Numbered from the stretch's first letter, positions 41,041 to 54,344 are shown. The stretch: DNA of 64,000 bases from Gyromitra esculenta (GCA_038503075.1 JBCAML010000018.1:124001-188000); one strand, 5' to 3'. A program made the numbers and translations. Notes: a model not told the origin generated them from the letters alone.

Positions 41041-44000
41041 ACATAGGGGGGTTTCTTCAACCTCAAGAATTCCTATACTCGTCCCACTAAAGCCTCCTAC
41101 CGAGTACATACTGTATCCTGGGAGCTGAAATCCACCAGGCGGGAGATCTATGGAGGGGGCGCGATAAGGAATACTTGTATTGGGGTGGGTGGCGTCATAG
41201 CCTGTATGTTCTATCTTGGCACTGCTAGGTGTGTAGCACTTTTATCTATTTGCTGTTTTTGTCTCTTTTCTCGCATTAAGTCTGTTGCAGTCTGCTGAAT
41301 TTACCGCAAGAGTTTAAATGTCACAGACTTCCAATTCGTTATTGCTGTCGTCTCCCACCACCGGAACCTGACAGTCAATTCACAACCCAACCCACACATC
41401 TTTTCTTCCCCTAATGACACCTGATAGCAACAGTTCCAGCCTTCTTCCAGTCTTCTAGCCATCAACTTCCGCATCACCAACGCTCTACCTCCCTTTCCTA
41501 CCTTTGATGCCTCAGGATTTTGAGATTTGCTGTCAGAAACCGGGGACTTTATCTGTGAACGATACATGCCTGCCCTTGCATTCACTCAAACACCAGATCC
41601 TTTCGCATTACATTGGAGCTGAATACCTCGCTTTGAGATCGGCAATGCACTAGTAGTTGAGTACAGGCTCTTTCAGTTCAGCCTCATTTATCAGCTGCTG
41701 CTTTCCGAACTCCACCAATAGTGTCGGTGAGAATCAACCGGTCAAGGATCACGCATTGGTTTCTTCAGTTTTTGGCTAATAGTGAGACTCATTTTCAGTT
41801 CTGGGTCTTCGGATTCCGTTGGTCTGGGTATCTTTTCACCATCAGAAACTGTCTCCCATCACCACCAACATCGTTCGGGGTAGTGCAGCTCGAGAACTCG
41901 GAGAATCTGGAACTGCTTCGGCTCTTCGGCGTGTAACAAATACTATAGATTTGATAGGATCGATTTAGAGGTAAGGTGATCCGTTGGTGATTTTGGTTTC
42001 GCCATCAGCAATTTGGGGGTTGCCTGGGCTGATGTTGCACAATAGCGGCAATCGCAAGCTTGATTATGCCAAACCCCACCAACAGCGCGACTGGGAAAAT
42101 TAGATACCTGACAGATACTAACATTCGACATTTGCTGTTTAATTAGTACGATAAAAGCTGTAGTAGTTGGAGTGGAGCTGTTTTAAATGGTTTTTAGCGA
42201 CAATAGTAATACGTTGGTTCGCTGCTTTCCCCGAAAGTTTGGATCAAAAGAGCCGCCATAGCCGCCATACAATAGCTTATCCATGCTTGCCTGAGCGGGC
42301 CCATCCTTTTTTTTCAGGCACCCAAGGCTCCCACCTTTACCACCTGCTTATCACTTGCTATTTATATCTTCAGAATCCTCGAACGTCTTTTACCTGTATA
42401 ACCCCAATCAAGCCACAAAACTCTTCGTGATGGTCAATAAAAACATCCGCTTTGACAACCGCAAGTATCGCTTCGAGTAATATCGGCTTCTTCTCCCGCA
42501 TGACGCTAATTCTTTCGTGCTAGCGGACGGTACTTGCTACTGGGATAACTCGCCCACCAAGAAGGTTCCGTCACCTCCAGTCTCCCTTCCCTTGTCATGT
42601 CAGAACCCTAACCCGCAGGACGAAGTTTTCATGTTCCTATATGCGCGCGAGTATCGGCGAAACGAACACCTACGTAACAGCAAATACTCTGACGTACGGA
42701 CAAGTGAAATGCCCAATATCCGAACCCGGGATATATCTAAGATGGGATGCCGGTTAGTACTAAGCCTGCACCTCAGACCTAGCCTTGTTGGTGTTGACTC
42801 TCCGAAGCCCTTTTCGATTCAGTAGATACCAGTGATCTCACGGCGTTCATTCGAAGAGCAAATGTAGGCTCCGCTGATCTTAAATTCTCCTACCTATTCA
42901 CAAAAAAAATAAAAAAACTCCAAGGACTCATAGAATGAAGGGTTCGACATGGCACAGAGATCGAGTCGGCAATATCACCAAGCGGCAGGCCAATGGTAGG
43001 TATGTATATGAACCCAAAGGTGGTAAAATAACCGATCACACCCCAGATGGCCAGAGATGTACTCTCATTCGGAGATTTCTGTGCGAGTATGTTTTCCTAG
43101 CTATGGGTTTTGATAGACGAATCTTCTAACGTACTCAAGTTATATATTTATGCCTACGAAGCAAGACTAGATATTTGTCCCGTCTATCAATACATCGTAG
43201 CGTCGGAAGTCGAGTTCTGGTTGATCAAGCGAACGTGTTTCTCCAGTCACTCAAATAGAAAAGTTTACGCCCAGCCCCACCAAATACCACTTCCAACGCC
43301 AGATATCCTTAATGCGAAAATATATAGGAGCCTCTTCTCTAAGCTTCGGATAACTTTGGGTTTCTACTGAATTCGAATCATTTGGTTTATACATGATATA
43401 CGGATTTGCTAGTGCTGGATGCAGCTCCCTCCAAAACTGGCGGCGCCGGCTAGCACTGACCATGATACCCTAAATTGGCATATAATATAGCTTATTTGGC
43501 AGTATATAGAGCTTTCCCCTCGTTCTCTAAACTCCCTTTCTCTTTTGATACCTATTTTTCACTAAACTCCCTCCTCTCGTTGCAACCGGTGGACGATTCT
43601 TCCATAGTCTATCTCGGCCGGCGAACAGTATGTACAGGGTTTAGGGTGCATGAATACATAGCCACTGGTGGGCCGCATGTGAGGGCAAGTATTAGAAAGC
43701 TTAGACTGCACTTAAGATGTGACATCCACCTCAGGGCGGCAACCTCCTCCCGTAAATGACACAAAGCTCCTTTGTACAAATAACCCTTTGGATGGCTGTG
43801 AGTAAAATAAAAAGTATATCTTAGCCAAGGGAGCAGTGAGTTAATTGCGACCAGAGAGGGAGATCAGTAAGTGAAGCGGGAGAAACGACATTATGTGCGT
43901 CCTTGATCTGAGGAACATAGGGCCTTAATGATATATCAAAGAGGCAGTTTCGAAAGGGAGTAAACGGTATTCTTTACTTGTAAAAGAGTAGTTCAGCTTC

Positions 44001-46065
44001 CGCAAATACGGCAGTAGGGTGAACCTGGAAAGCGTAGGGTAATGGCTGAAAATTCAGGTTGTGCCCACCACCTCCGGCCATCACAGCCGGCTTATGTACT
44101 CTGCTACAATAGGAATATAAATCAATTAACGTCCACGGCCAAAGCCACGCCAGTCGTCTTAAGGAAGTAGAAATCCATCCAGAGGTTGCCTCTTCTCTAT
44201 TCTGTACTGCTTCCTCAGACATATATTCAATTCCCCCGCCTGGGGAGAGGTTATGACCCGTCTTGTTTCCCGTTTTCCGCCAAATTACGCCTAGTCCTAT
44301 CATAGGTTAGATACTACTACCGTAAGATATCCTGCAGCTTTATCGATTTTATGAGGTGTCTTCCAACTTTGCACAGCCCATGTACCAATGTTTCCAGCGA
44401 GATGAGTTTCCCGGAGTGCCCCCTCGTGATTGTCGAAATCCTGATAAGTCGTCTAGCTTCTCCGATAATAAAAAGTCTTGTAGATTGTTTGGGCTATTCA
44501 ATTCTTGTTTCCTCAGCAAATTTATGGCGCTGAGGCAGTCATTTATGCACCCACAGCCAACCACACTGCCGAGGTCGAGGGACTAATTTTCGCGTCGTGT
44601 GTTGCTACACAAAACGTGTTGCGGGATACCACCATGATAGCAATAATGTATAACCTTCCAAATTCAGTGGACAAGTACAACAACCTATGCCCTTGTGGTG
44701 GTTACTTTGTGCTTGTTAGCGGTGAAGTTTTCTCGTTGTCGTTCAATACCCTGAATACTATTCCGTTAGTCTTTTCCATCCTTGGGATGATCCACACTGC
44801 CATTTCATTCTTTCTCAACAACACCAAAACCCCCACCAGATCTTCGCTGCGGTTCGCCCCACGAGCGGTGGCCTTCCGGCCTGGTAGCTGGATAGAAATA
44901 TAGACGAACAAATATGCGGCTATCGAGGTGACTGGTTCCAGTCAGAAGGTGAAATGCCTAACATCCTAACAGCGGGGCCGGTTCGACCTGGCCCCGGTAG
45001 CGAGGCACCACCAGCTAAACACGAAATTAGCAAAGTTCCCATTTACGTGGGACCGATAGTAGTTGTATATGAAGGGGATAAGTGCAAACACCGTCTCCCA
45101 TTTTCTAGACCGGTGACGCTAACGGGATCAGGTGTTACGTCTGCCTCCGAAACAGTAGGTAGAATGCTAGCAGATCAATATCTAACAAGCTAGGATTCGA
45201 CGGATTTGGGAATAGTAGTGGCTCTCGAGCCAGAGCAGGAAAAACCAACATCTAGAGTCGGTGAGAGAGAGTTTGAGTATATAATTGTCCCAACTTCAAG
45301 GTGCTATTTATTAACTTACTATAGCTATAAGAAATTGAGACGAGAAGTCGTTGGGCACTCTGCAGGAAGTGATGTTCCCGAATCATTCCTATCAGATTCA
45401 GGTTATGTTAGGTTATGATATCTGCTCATGGAGGTATTTCGCATATGGATGCGCTGGGTGCGCGGAATGTGATGTTCACTTACGTACTTTGTCTATTTAT
45501 TTATTTTTGGTTTACTCTCTTTTTTAAGTGGTTCCTTCTTTGAAGAATATATCTTTCCGAATAAATGGAAGCTCTTGGTTAGTAAGGTTAGATCTTTGGA
45601 ACTAAATTCATGGTCATAGCTTCTCACTCGTATAAATGAGTGATATTTCGTGCTGTAAACTAGAGATCAAGAATTGATTCATTGAGTTGCTCTCATCTAG
45701 AGGCTCGATTGAGACACTGAAAGTTCGATGTGGCTGCAAGCCAGCGAATGTGCAATGAATGTGGTTCTTGTGGATGAGGGATTGGAGTCGATGATGAGCA
45801 GCTTAGAACCAGAGCAGGGATGAAAGAAGCAGGGCAGAGCAGCTAATACCAACATGTTGTTAATAAATAGATGACACCAACGGTAAAATAGGCCTGTGCT
45901 GGAGCCTTTGCTCTCTGTTTTTGAGGATGCGCGTGTGGGTTCTATTCTGCTTTATAGATTTGGTAGCTAGCGCAGTGAGATTTCTAACTTGCTTTACTAG
46001 TTCGAAAAACAATTTCGTTAATATGTATATCTAACATGAACATTTCACCCCCTTCTATTACCCCT
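41041..46065. other. Intergenic, no well-supported gene
   Basis: Five kb with scattered short frames. The most notable is a single frame 44954-45418 (MPNILTAGPVRPGPG...) broken by one TAG at 45191-45193, and an open frame at 44505-44903 without ATG. Neither has a recognisable domain. No repeat family or RNA gene identified. Confidence 0.45.
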
Positions 46066-49000
46066 TTAGGGCTTTTTTCTATTTCTTCCTCCGAAATGAT
46101 CATCTCGAAGCTCTGAGTCCTTTGCGTTGAAGCTGTCCGAATGTCGTGTGCTTTCTAGGTACTCTTGAAATTCGCAAGATAGAGTTACCACTTTCTTTAA
46201 ATGATCCGACCGTAGGGTAGGCCGCCCCTTCAGCTTTTTATCAATTTTGGCCTCGTACAGAGCCAAGCTGACTGCAGTTTGAAAGATGTTACGTATCTAG
46301 ACCGCTAAAGTTAGAATAGCAGAGACTGTGTCAATACCTGAGGGTATCCTTGCCTGTCTTCCATTGAATGAAATTTTCTTGAGCTCTTCGTTGTTTTCAA
46401 GGTAGTCTCGCACGTTCTCTCGTATACAAACGTCCTCTCGGTCGCGTTCAAGTTTGTTTACGTGATTGTTCCAGATTTTTGTCCTTTCCTCTTCTTTGAG
46501 AGCAGGATAATGAATGCTAACGTGGAGTCGCGAGGTGAACGCTTCATCGAAGCTCCCAACTCGGTTTGTTGTTAGAAACAGAATGCCTAAAGTGAAGAGC
46601 AAAATAAGCCTCAGTAATTCAAAAGGCGTTGCCTTTCTTACCGCTATAGTATTCGAGGACGCGTAAAAATACTGGAGAAAGTCAGCATGAACTTTAAATA
46701 GGCTGCTAAATTTGACGGATGAAAACTCGCCAGAAACAAGACTATTCCTATTGATGTCATGGAGCTCCCTGCGCTCGAGAAAAACATCGGCTTCGTCCAG
46801 CAGCAGAACAGCCCCCCATCGCTGAGCTAACCGAAAGGCATGTTGGAGGTGTTCCTCCAGCCCTTTTGGATCTGTTCCTAAATCCCCACAGGTTATTGGA
46901 AAGAGAGGCCTCTCCGTGTATTCCGCGACACATTCTATAGAAATGGGTGGCAGTTAGATCTGTGAGTGACAAAAGTGGAAGCGTTTAAATATGCGATTAC
47001 CAGCTGTTGATGTTTTGCCCACGCCAGGAGGGCCGTGAAGAAGTACGAGCAAACCTTGACCTTTTCCTTTAACAACATCAGCTGAGTAGGGGACATCTTC
47101 TGCGCGCTCCTCTTCCTCTCCAGTCATAACTGGGCCACGCCGTTTATGAGACTGTACAAGCGCTTTTATTATGTTTGTGCGGTCCTCTGGTAAAATAAGA
47201 TTTCTGAAAATATCCTTGTCCGGTATAATTTCGGCTGTATTGTTGATGTGTAATAGCGCTATTTATTGCAGTTGAAAAGATCAGTCAAATCGAGTTATTT
47301 AGGTTGGTGGTTCTTAGAGTGAAGGGTACAAACTCCATTTTCTATCTTTCAACACCCATCCCCATACCTCGTAAGGGAGGAGTAAAAGCTGATGTTCTGT
47401 TAAGTCTGCCGTTTTTGGGATGCTATGATAATCTGCAAATTTATCATCTTTGGCTTTGCGTTTTGTTGGTTTACCTGGCGGAGGCCTACTGGCGTAGGGG
47501 TTTGGGCCCGCGTAGTATGAGTGGGTGGGGTGGGGCGCAGGATATCCTCCTAAATCTGAAGAATAATCAGAATATGCGTCCAATGGTCTAGGTGGTAAGT
47601 TCTCCCGCCAGTATAGATCGTGGTCAATCACCACTCTGCTCTGGATCTACTCGTTACAAATTCATCAGCTTTGCTTCGCTTCTAAAACTACTCATTATAC
47701 ATGCCTCTCGAGCCTGGACATCTAAAGTCCATCCGCTATACTCCATGTGTGTAGGCGAGGCCTTGTGAGTCTTACAGACCTTCAATCCTCGATCCACGAG
47801 CTCTTTGAATAAGGAGCGCCCATCAGTGTCTCTGTGCAAGGCGGCAGGGTAAACCGGCAGTTGGTTCAGAGCTTTCGGACCTTTAAATCGCGGGATTCGA
47901 AAGCTTCGGGTTTGTCGGCGGTAGTGGGTTCCATTGAACTCGAGGGCCCAGCAGGATATCATGTAGCTTGTGGTGCTGTAATGAGAGTAATCTCCGGGCA
48001 AGCTACCCCCAGTAATTGAGGCGACTACATAAGCCGTTGGATTTTCGTCGCTGGTATAAATCGTTTCACCGACTTTAAATACAGTCCAAAGCCAATTCCA
48101 AGTCGCTTGTGGTACCGCTTGTGACAGCAAACATGCTTCGGCTTCCAAATCCGCCCCTATAGCCTTGTTTATGAATTCAAGGAGAAGCTCGATATGTAAT
48201 ATAGTGACGTCGAGATCTTCTTGGTCAGGGTAATCGGATTTGTAGCTGCGGAGTTCGTCGAGGTGACGAACAATCGGCTCATATGGTTCACTAATCTCCA
48301 CTGTCCGGGATCCATCTGGCGTTATCGTTGCGCCGTGGCCCATGGCTGATATCGTCTCCAAGGCGTTAATCAAATAGTGTGAATGAATTACCAGCATCGT
48401 AGGATGCTTTTCAAGACCAGCAAATCGTACCGTATCGGCGACTTCGATGTTCTGACGAACCTCTATGGCATGCGTTTTTCCATAGCGGACACCGTCGAGA
48501 GGATCTAGGACGTTGGTACCGGTTGGTTTTGGTTCTTCGCCGCGAACGGTTTTATAAACAACCCTTGCCTCTGTGTTCCGGTGGCTCCTACGACTGTAGT
48601 CGACAACATACTCTACATCGCCAATATATGCTTTCATTGGGTCATAAGGCTCCGCTATAAGTTGATAAACTATTAGCTATTGCGAAAAAACAAAAAAATT
48701 CTAATAAACTTACGAGCACGAGTAGGGGGAGTAGCAATCGAGCTGCGTGCGCGGCGGCGGCGGCGGCGGGGCATATTATACGGAACACTTGAAGATGTAC
48801 TTGCGGAATCCATATCAGGGGCAGCATAAACCGGTATAGGCGGCGATGGATTCCTGTAGGGTATGTATGGACCCGCAGACTGTGCATATGGAAACACCTG
48901 GGGGGCTTTAATTTTGTTAACCAAACTTAGAAGTTACATAGGAATCGAAGAACTGCTTGAATCAAGCCTACCTTGGTTGCGGGCTCCTATATCAGCCTCG

Positions 49001-49403
49001 TGCTCGACATTTATCTTCTCCAGCTTTCCCACCCTCCGATCAACATCCGAGAGGTACTCGAAATACTAGTCTTAACATTAGCATCTAAAGCTTCGATTTC
49101 CCAAAGGCCTTCCCTCAAATTGTGAGTACTATACTGCTCCCTTTGATGGTGTCCTACCTTTAGTTCCATGGATTTTATCACGTCTGCGTCAATCCCTTCT
49201 GCTGTTGAACCAAGTGTGTCGTCCAGCGCCTTTTCCTCCCCAGTTCCGTCTTTCATCTCGACATTCACTTCCTTGCAATCGATGGTCTCGCTATGGACGC
49301 CATTTAGGCGATGTCCATTAGGCATGACGGGTTCTTCTCTCGTTATCGGATCGGTTGACCACCGAATCCCCTGGAACTCACTCCCGCTCACCGTAAAGGA
49401 CAT
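46066..49403 (-). CDS. AAA+ ATPase with fungal DUF7025-type N-terminus, 10 exons
   Basis: Exons 49403-49158, 49065-48972, 48905-48714, 48654-47692, 47633-47334, 47258-47001, 46934-46731, 46671-46642, 46586-46354 and 46296-46066 join in frame to 916 aa. The N-terminus is acidic, then a coiled coil (DRRVGKLEKINVEHEAD), a polyarginine patch near 160, and the region typical of these fungal ATPases (MLVIHSHYLINALETI at 263-278, TAYVVASITGG, LNQLPVYPAALH). AAA core: Walker A GPPGVGKT 674-681, Walker B LLLDEAD 728-734, sensor 1 in FLTTNRV (Asn 770), arginine finger in TSRLH, sensor 2 NGRQIRN about 837-843. Intron 46672-46730 starts GCGAGT and intron 46297-46353 starts GCAAGG: two GC-AG introns. Exon 8 is only 30 nt. 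No lesion seen. The family is widespread in Pezizomycotina with unknown substrate. Confidence 0.88.
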
Positions 49404-50030
49404 TGTAATGAGTTTACTTGTGCTGGCTCGGACTAGTTGAATATTTTATCTAGGTGTACGGATGCTTGTGTTGTCGGATATAGAACTACACCTTTTCGAT
49501 TCCCAGTGAAAGAGCATGTAACTTTATAACACGGCCTCCCCCCACACAAGTATTTGTATAGTAGAATGATTTGCTATATCGCTCCTTCTGTGGCTCCGTC
49601 AGTTGTGCTTCGCTGAAACTGAACAATGTGACATGACGAGAAGACTCCGATCAAAAGCGTTAAAGTTGTATGAAATTGATCGGATGTGATGAACACAGCC
49701 ACCGCAGGATCTATCGCTTTCTTCCAACCCCACTTCTCCAGGATCCCACCATGGGTTTATATCCCGAACGAAGTGAAAGGTTACAGGGTAAGGAAAAAAT
49801 TAATCTCAATGCTGATTGGTGGATCGATCTGACCAGTAAATACTGATTGCCACCCTCCAAAACAAGGATGAGAGAACCCCAACCCAATATCAGGACTTCA
49901 AAAGCATGCGTAGGGCAACACCATGAAGCGGTGGCCACAGGAGCGAGCTAGGAGGGATCGAACGCCATGAGTCTCGACTGCGAGCTTTTTACAGGTTTAT
50001 TAAAGCTCAAGGGCCCCGGCGCTCTGAGTA
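49404..50030. other. Upstream region of the AAA ATPase, no gene seen
   Basis: Holds the presumed promoter of the minus-strand ATPase gene. No clear TATA box or other feature recognised. Confidence 0.5.
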
Positions 50031-50243
50031 CCGTATTTACTCGGATAATTGGCTAAGTCCGGTATCTCCGGGGTACTTGTAGCAACTAGCGAACTACACG
50101 TTGTGTACAGGTACTTTAGAGGCTGTGGCCGTTGCAACGCTCTGTTCTGAAATCTGGAAGTACAACAACTTTATATATCATTTGCTGGTTGCTACAAGTA
50201 CCTCGGAGATACCGGACTTAGCCAATTATCCGAGTAAATACGG
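50031..50243. mobile_element. MITE with 56-bp terminal inverted repeats
   Basis: A 213-bp element, TIRs 50031-50086 and 50188-50243 starting CCGTATTTACTCGGATAATT, one mismatch between arms, flanked by TA on both sides (50029-50030, 50244-50245). No coding capacity. TA target and TIR type point to a Tc1/mariner family source. It is distinct in sequence from the element at 23810. Confidence 0.9.
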
Positions 50244-50245
50244 TA

Positions 50246-50678
50246 CATAGGATACGGTTCTTCGTTCAGGGCATACGATCCCCTCCAGGGTGACGGGGCT
50301 TGGTCTAGTGAGACATATCACTACATCATGGATTGCTGGGGGGTCGTCTCTGGTAAGTGCAAGGATGGCAATTGCTAGATGATAGCATAACATGCTCTGA
50401 TTAGTTCGCTTAACATTCAATGGGGCTGAGTCTAGAAAACAACCTTGATGTCTTAAAACCTCCTTGGCTCACCTATTCCGAGGTTGCACAAGACGTGTTG
50501 AAGCATAAGCGCCATATGCATGGAGCGGGGTACGCCCCCTCGTGGGAATTCACATACGAAGGTTCGCGGATAAACCGGTAACCCCGGAAACATCAAAAGG
50601 ACTGTCAAAGACCTGTGCCAATTAGTTCGCGGTTTATTTTTGGGTTATCTACGGTGCCTGTTCGAGCCACTGAAGAAA
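50246..50678. other. Intergenic between MITE and STAND-like gene, no gene seen
   Basis: Probably contains the promoter of the gene at 50679. No other feature recognised. Confidence 0.5.
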
Positions 50679-52874
50679 ATGACCCTCCCAAGTATTCAGA
50701 TTCAGTATCCCACAACGCCTATAGAGCCAGTAGTCCAAGAAAAATGGGAAGATTTGGTTGGGGAGAATTTAGGCGCAGAAGTACGGGCGCTTTATCGCGA
50801 TGACACCGAGCTCAGGTAATTCGAGTCCAAAAATGCATCTGCTTATTGTTATAAAATCCAAAGTACTGAGCTTATAATTCGTGATCATGTAGTCTCTTTG
50901 AACCTGCAATACTTGAGCGAAAAGGGGTAGAAGAAGCAATCCAGCTCTTCCGTGCAGAATTGACTGGAAAAGACAAGAAATTCGACTCAGGGAAGCTCGA
51001 AACTTTCGATGATGTTGCAGAAGCTATCAAAGAAGCGGTAGGGACTTGGGAGAAACGCAAACGATATTTCCCCGGGTTCCAAGACGGCTTAGTGAATCTT
51101 TTAAACTCGGCAGGCCATTACAAGAACTTAGCCGCTATTTTTCCAAGCCAAAGTCAATACACATCGACTCTCTGCTCAGCCTTTAAGATCCTTATAACGG
51201 TATGCGTTACTTTAATCTAGTGGAGTTTATGTAGGGAAGATTACGATCATGCTAATCGCGATAGCGCAGGCTGCAACAAACTATAAAGAAACTGCTGAAG
51301 GCCTTACCAAAGGATTGTCCGAGATCACGATATCTGCCAAGAATGTTAGCGATCTACACGGATTATTCAATACTCCAGAAATGCTCGTCCATGCCGTTAA
51401 CTTCTATGCTTCCATTTTAAAATTTTGCTTGGCAGCAATAAAATGGTATCGGTCGCGGAAGCGTAAGTCTAACTATAAATAAGGCGACCCTTTCTAGAAG
51501 CTCCCGAATTAGTATCTTAAAGACTATTAGGGCGAATTTTTGGAAATTTAAAGGACAATCTATACGATGAAGTCCGCGAAATAATCATCTCCATCAAAAC
51601 CCGCGCCGAAATCATCAAAGAAACCGCCGCCAAAGGTAGTATGGCCGAACTTAGGATAATTCACTTGAAAGTGGATCATCAGGGGGTTGTTTTAAAGCAA
51701 AGTGAGTACTGCCTTTCGCGCTTGGGCCTTGGGTCTCCGATTGAGTAACATTCCGTGTACGGGTAGGTATGGAGGAGCTGAAAGTAGAGGAGTTGAAAAG
51801 AGAGAACTGGGCCAACCGGATGGAAGCTATGTTTAGAGATCTCGAACAGCGAGCGCGTTAGTATATACCTACGATCTCTTCCGGTCTTCATTTGACATAG
51901 GCTCTTTAGTTACGCCCGCAAATCAGAGGAGATCGCGATCGTCCAGAGCCAGATCGCGTTCCGCCGATAGCCGCACAGAAGAAATGAGTGCTCCGGTACC
52001 GCGAGTGTACTCTCAATCCGATATAGTCAACTACATTCAGAAACACTTTCATTTAGAAGAGTGCAATCCGCACAGAGAACTAGATGCATGCAGTAAGAGA
52101 CTCGGAAATGATCTAGCATCCTGCGGTAGAGATTTCAGGGAACGATTAGTTTCATGGATGACCACAAACTCTTCCTCAGTTCTCTGGATTCGAGGCAACC
52201 CCAGCGCCCAAAAAATATCAGCAGTAACTTGCTTCGCTGGCCAGCTCACTAGTTCTGCCTATTCTGAAGGCATAAGAGTTGCTTTCCATTTTTGCACGTT
52301 CTATCCTCCAGAGCGCGAGTGTCAGCCTGTCATCACGTTAATCCAAAGACTTATTCTACAACTACTCGAGTCTGAGCGTATGGAATTTGTGACCGACACC
52401 GATCTATCCGAGGAAAGATTCCGAGGAGTAAATTCATTCGATGCTGCTTGGAGGCTATTTGAAGACGCTATAAACCTTAGCCCAGAGAGGACTACTTTCG
52501 TGGCCATAGACTGTCTAGAAAGATTTGATAGTGATGAAAACTGTGAGCGTCTGGTGGAAAGATTATATAGCCTCACCATAAACAGTACTGGTAGAGTACT
52601 CAAAATCCTGCTCACAAGTAAAAGGAAGATGACCCACGTATTCGACAGTCTTCCGGAGGATACGGGCATGCGACTCAAGACTAGGCCTCATCAATCTCGA
52701 GGCAGGTCGCTTCGAAGTAAAAATAATAAATGGTGTCGACCCAACTGTTCGCCTCATCCTTCTGATAAACTGCAGGATTCGGTTAATGCTAGAAGATCTA
52801 TGGACTGCTCCGAAGGCGAATGTAGCGATAGTCAGAGTGAATCCGATGATGGTCATGGGTCTGAAGGTGATTAG
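50679..52874 (+). CDS. STAND/NLR-like protein, DUF7708-type N-terminus, degenerate P-loop
   Basis: Exons 50679-50815, 50893-51199, 51270-51462, 51531-51701, 51767-51856 and 51901-52874 join in frame to about 623 aa; all introns are GT-AG and 44-77 bp. Residues about 45-212 match the helical fungal N-terminal region (DUF7708-like: YFPGFQDGLVNLLNSAGHY, HAVNFYASILKFCLAAIKWY). A charged helical segment and an Arg/Ser-rich linker follow, then an NTPase-like region: WIRGNPSAQKIS at 395-406 in the Walker A position (Gly-Lys replaced by Gln-Lys) and TTFVAIDCLERFD (Asp about 503) as Walker B. No WD, TPR or ankyrin repeats follow; the C-terminus is acidic and low-complexity. Full-length fungal NLRs are usually over 1000 aa, so this is a short form, perhaps not binding nucleotide. 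The exact acceptor of exon 6 could be 51910 instead (9 bp, same frame). Confidence 0.78.
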
Positions 52875-54344
52875 AGATTGCAGACCCTGGCGGCCGCGGG
52901 ATAATAAGATCATAGGATGCAGTCGTTTAATTTGGTTGCGTTTATTTATTATTATTTATATGTTTTCTAAGCGCCTTCAAGTTTAGCTATACTTAATCCA
53001 ATAAGCTGATAGCCGCTCCTAATCCGACAGTGATCCTGCTGAAAGTAGGCTTCATGATTTTAGGTACTGTGCTGTGGGGGAAAAACTCTTATTGAATCCC
53101 TTTTGCCTCATTATATGGGTGAGATTTTAGTTACCCACAAAAATGGCGCGGGAACAAGCAGGCGCAAAACGTAGAAGTGTGTTTGATTGCTTGACCGATC
53201 TACCTGCTTTGCCGTCTATGCACCCTAACTATACGATGGTTCGTCTGCTGATAGATGCTCTAATACTCGTTCCTCATATAACATGTCCCGTATGCCCGTC
53301 TCTCTATCTTTTCCGATTCAGAAGCTACACCGAGAGCTCACTCGGAGGGTCCTATATTAGGAAGCTTCTCCAATACAAAAAAAAGTATCGCTCGAGTGAT
53401 CCTACATGATTTGAACGAAATCGTACTCAATTCAACCCGCAATGTATAAGTCAAAAATAGAGCCACAATCAGAGCCCGAGGCTCGAAACTACACGGAAAT
53501 ACCCAGCATTGCCAATCTCGGTCCGAATCAATAAATCGAGTGAGAAATCATGATTCTGAAATCCGCGCAATCTACGGAAGAAACGCAACAACCATCCTCT
53601 ATACAATTTACTCTATGAATCCCCCTGCACTGGTCTCCTGTTACCGTCGCCTGTACTGTCATAAATTATAGACATTGTCACTGCCTCAAACCCTCAAGGT
53701 TGCAAAGTGTAGTATTGCTTCATCACCTTGGGAGTGCAGCAGGAACGTATTGCTGCAGGTGGCGGAGTCATACAGTTTCTAGTAGCATACCGAAACCTCC
53801 GGCCTCGGTACAATAAAATATAGCACAAGATTTTCTGTACGTATATTGCTTATAGCGAACATTTCTTTTAAGCAAGCAACTCAACGAAAAGTACGAGTGA
53901 TACTGGATGCTGAGAATCGAAGTATTGCGTTCATAATATCTCACTGGCTGTTTACTCAGCGGGTATTCTGACTATGCGGCCGCTGCTCTAGGAATAGGTT
54001 CTAGGATATTCTTTTTAAGGCCTTTTTATAGCTATATAAGCCGAACTGCTGAATATATAGAGGCTGTTTTTGCTTGATCTTATTCCCTATCTGAAGCTCG
54101 AATGATACTCGCTTTCGGTCTAAAACTATGGCACCGGTGCTGGAGTATTAGGTACGAGAGGTATTGATTGATTCTGCTATATATAATTACCTTTCTGCTA
54201 CTATAGAGTAAGGGCTGATGGCGCTCGTCTATATACTTGAGAGCACTCTCCTAGAGCCCATAGGGTACATTTGAACTCGGGTCTGTGGCTCTTACAGATC
54301 TCTGCCCCCCTCGGCGACCTCCCGACACTCCCATACTCCTCCGA
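52875..54344. other. Intergenic, no gene seen
   Basis: One short frame (53143-53409, 88 codons) without recognisable domain; AT-rich stretch 53990-54240. Nothing supported. Confidence 0.5.

Noticed and set aside
42745..42775. GGTTAGTACT, a word also found in 5S rRNA
   Set aside because: The surrounding sequence does not align with 5S; ten bases are not enough.
49930..49980. tRNA-like T-arm (GGGATCGAACGCC on the plus strand)
   Set aside because: No matching acceptor stem, anticodon arm or D arm could be built around it.
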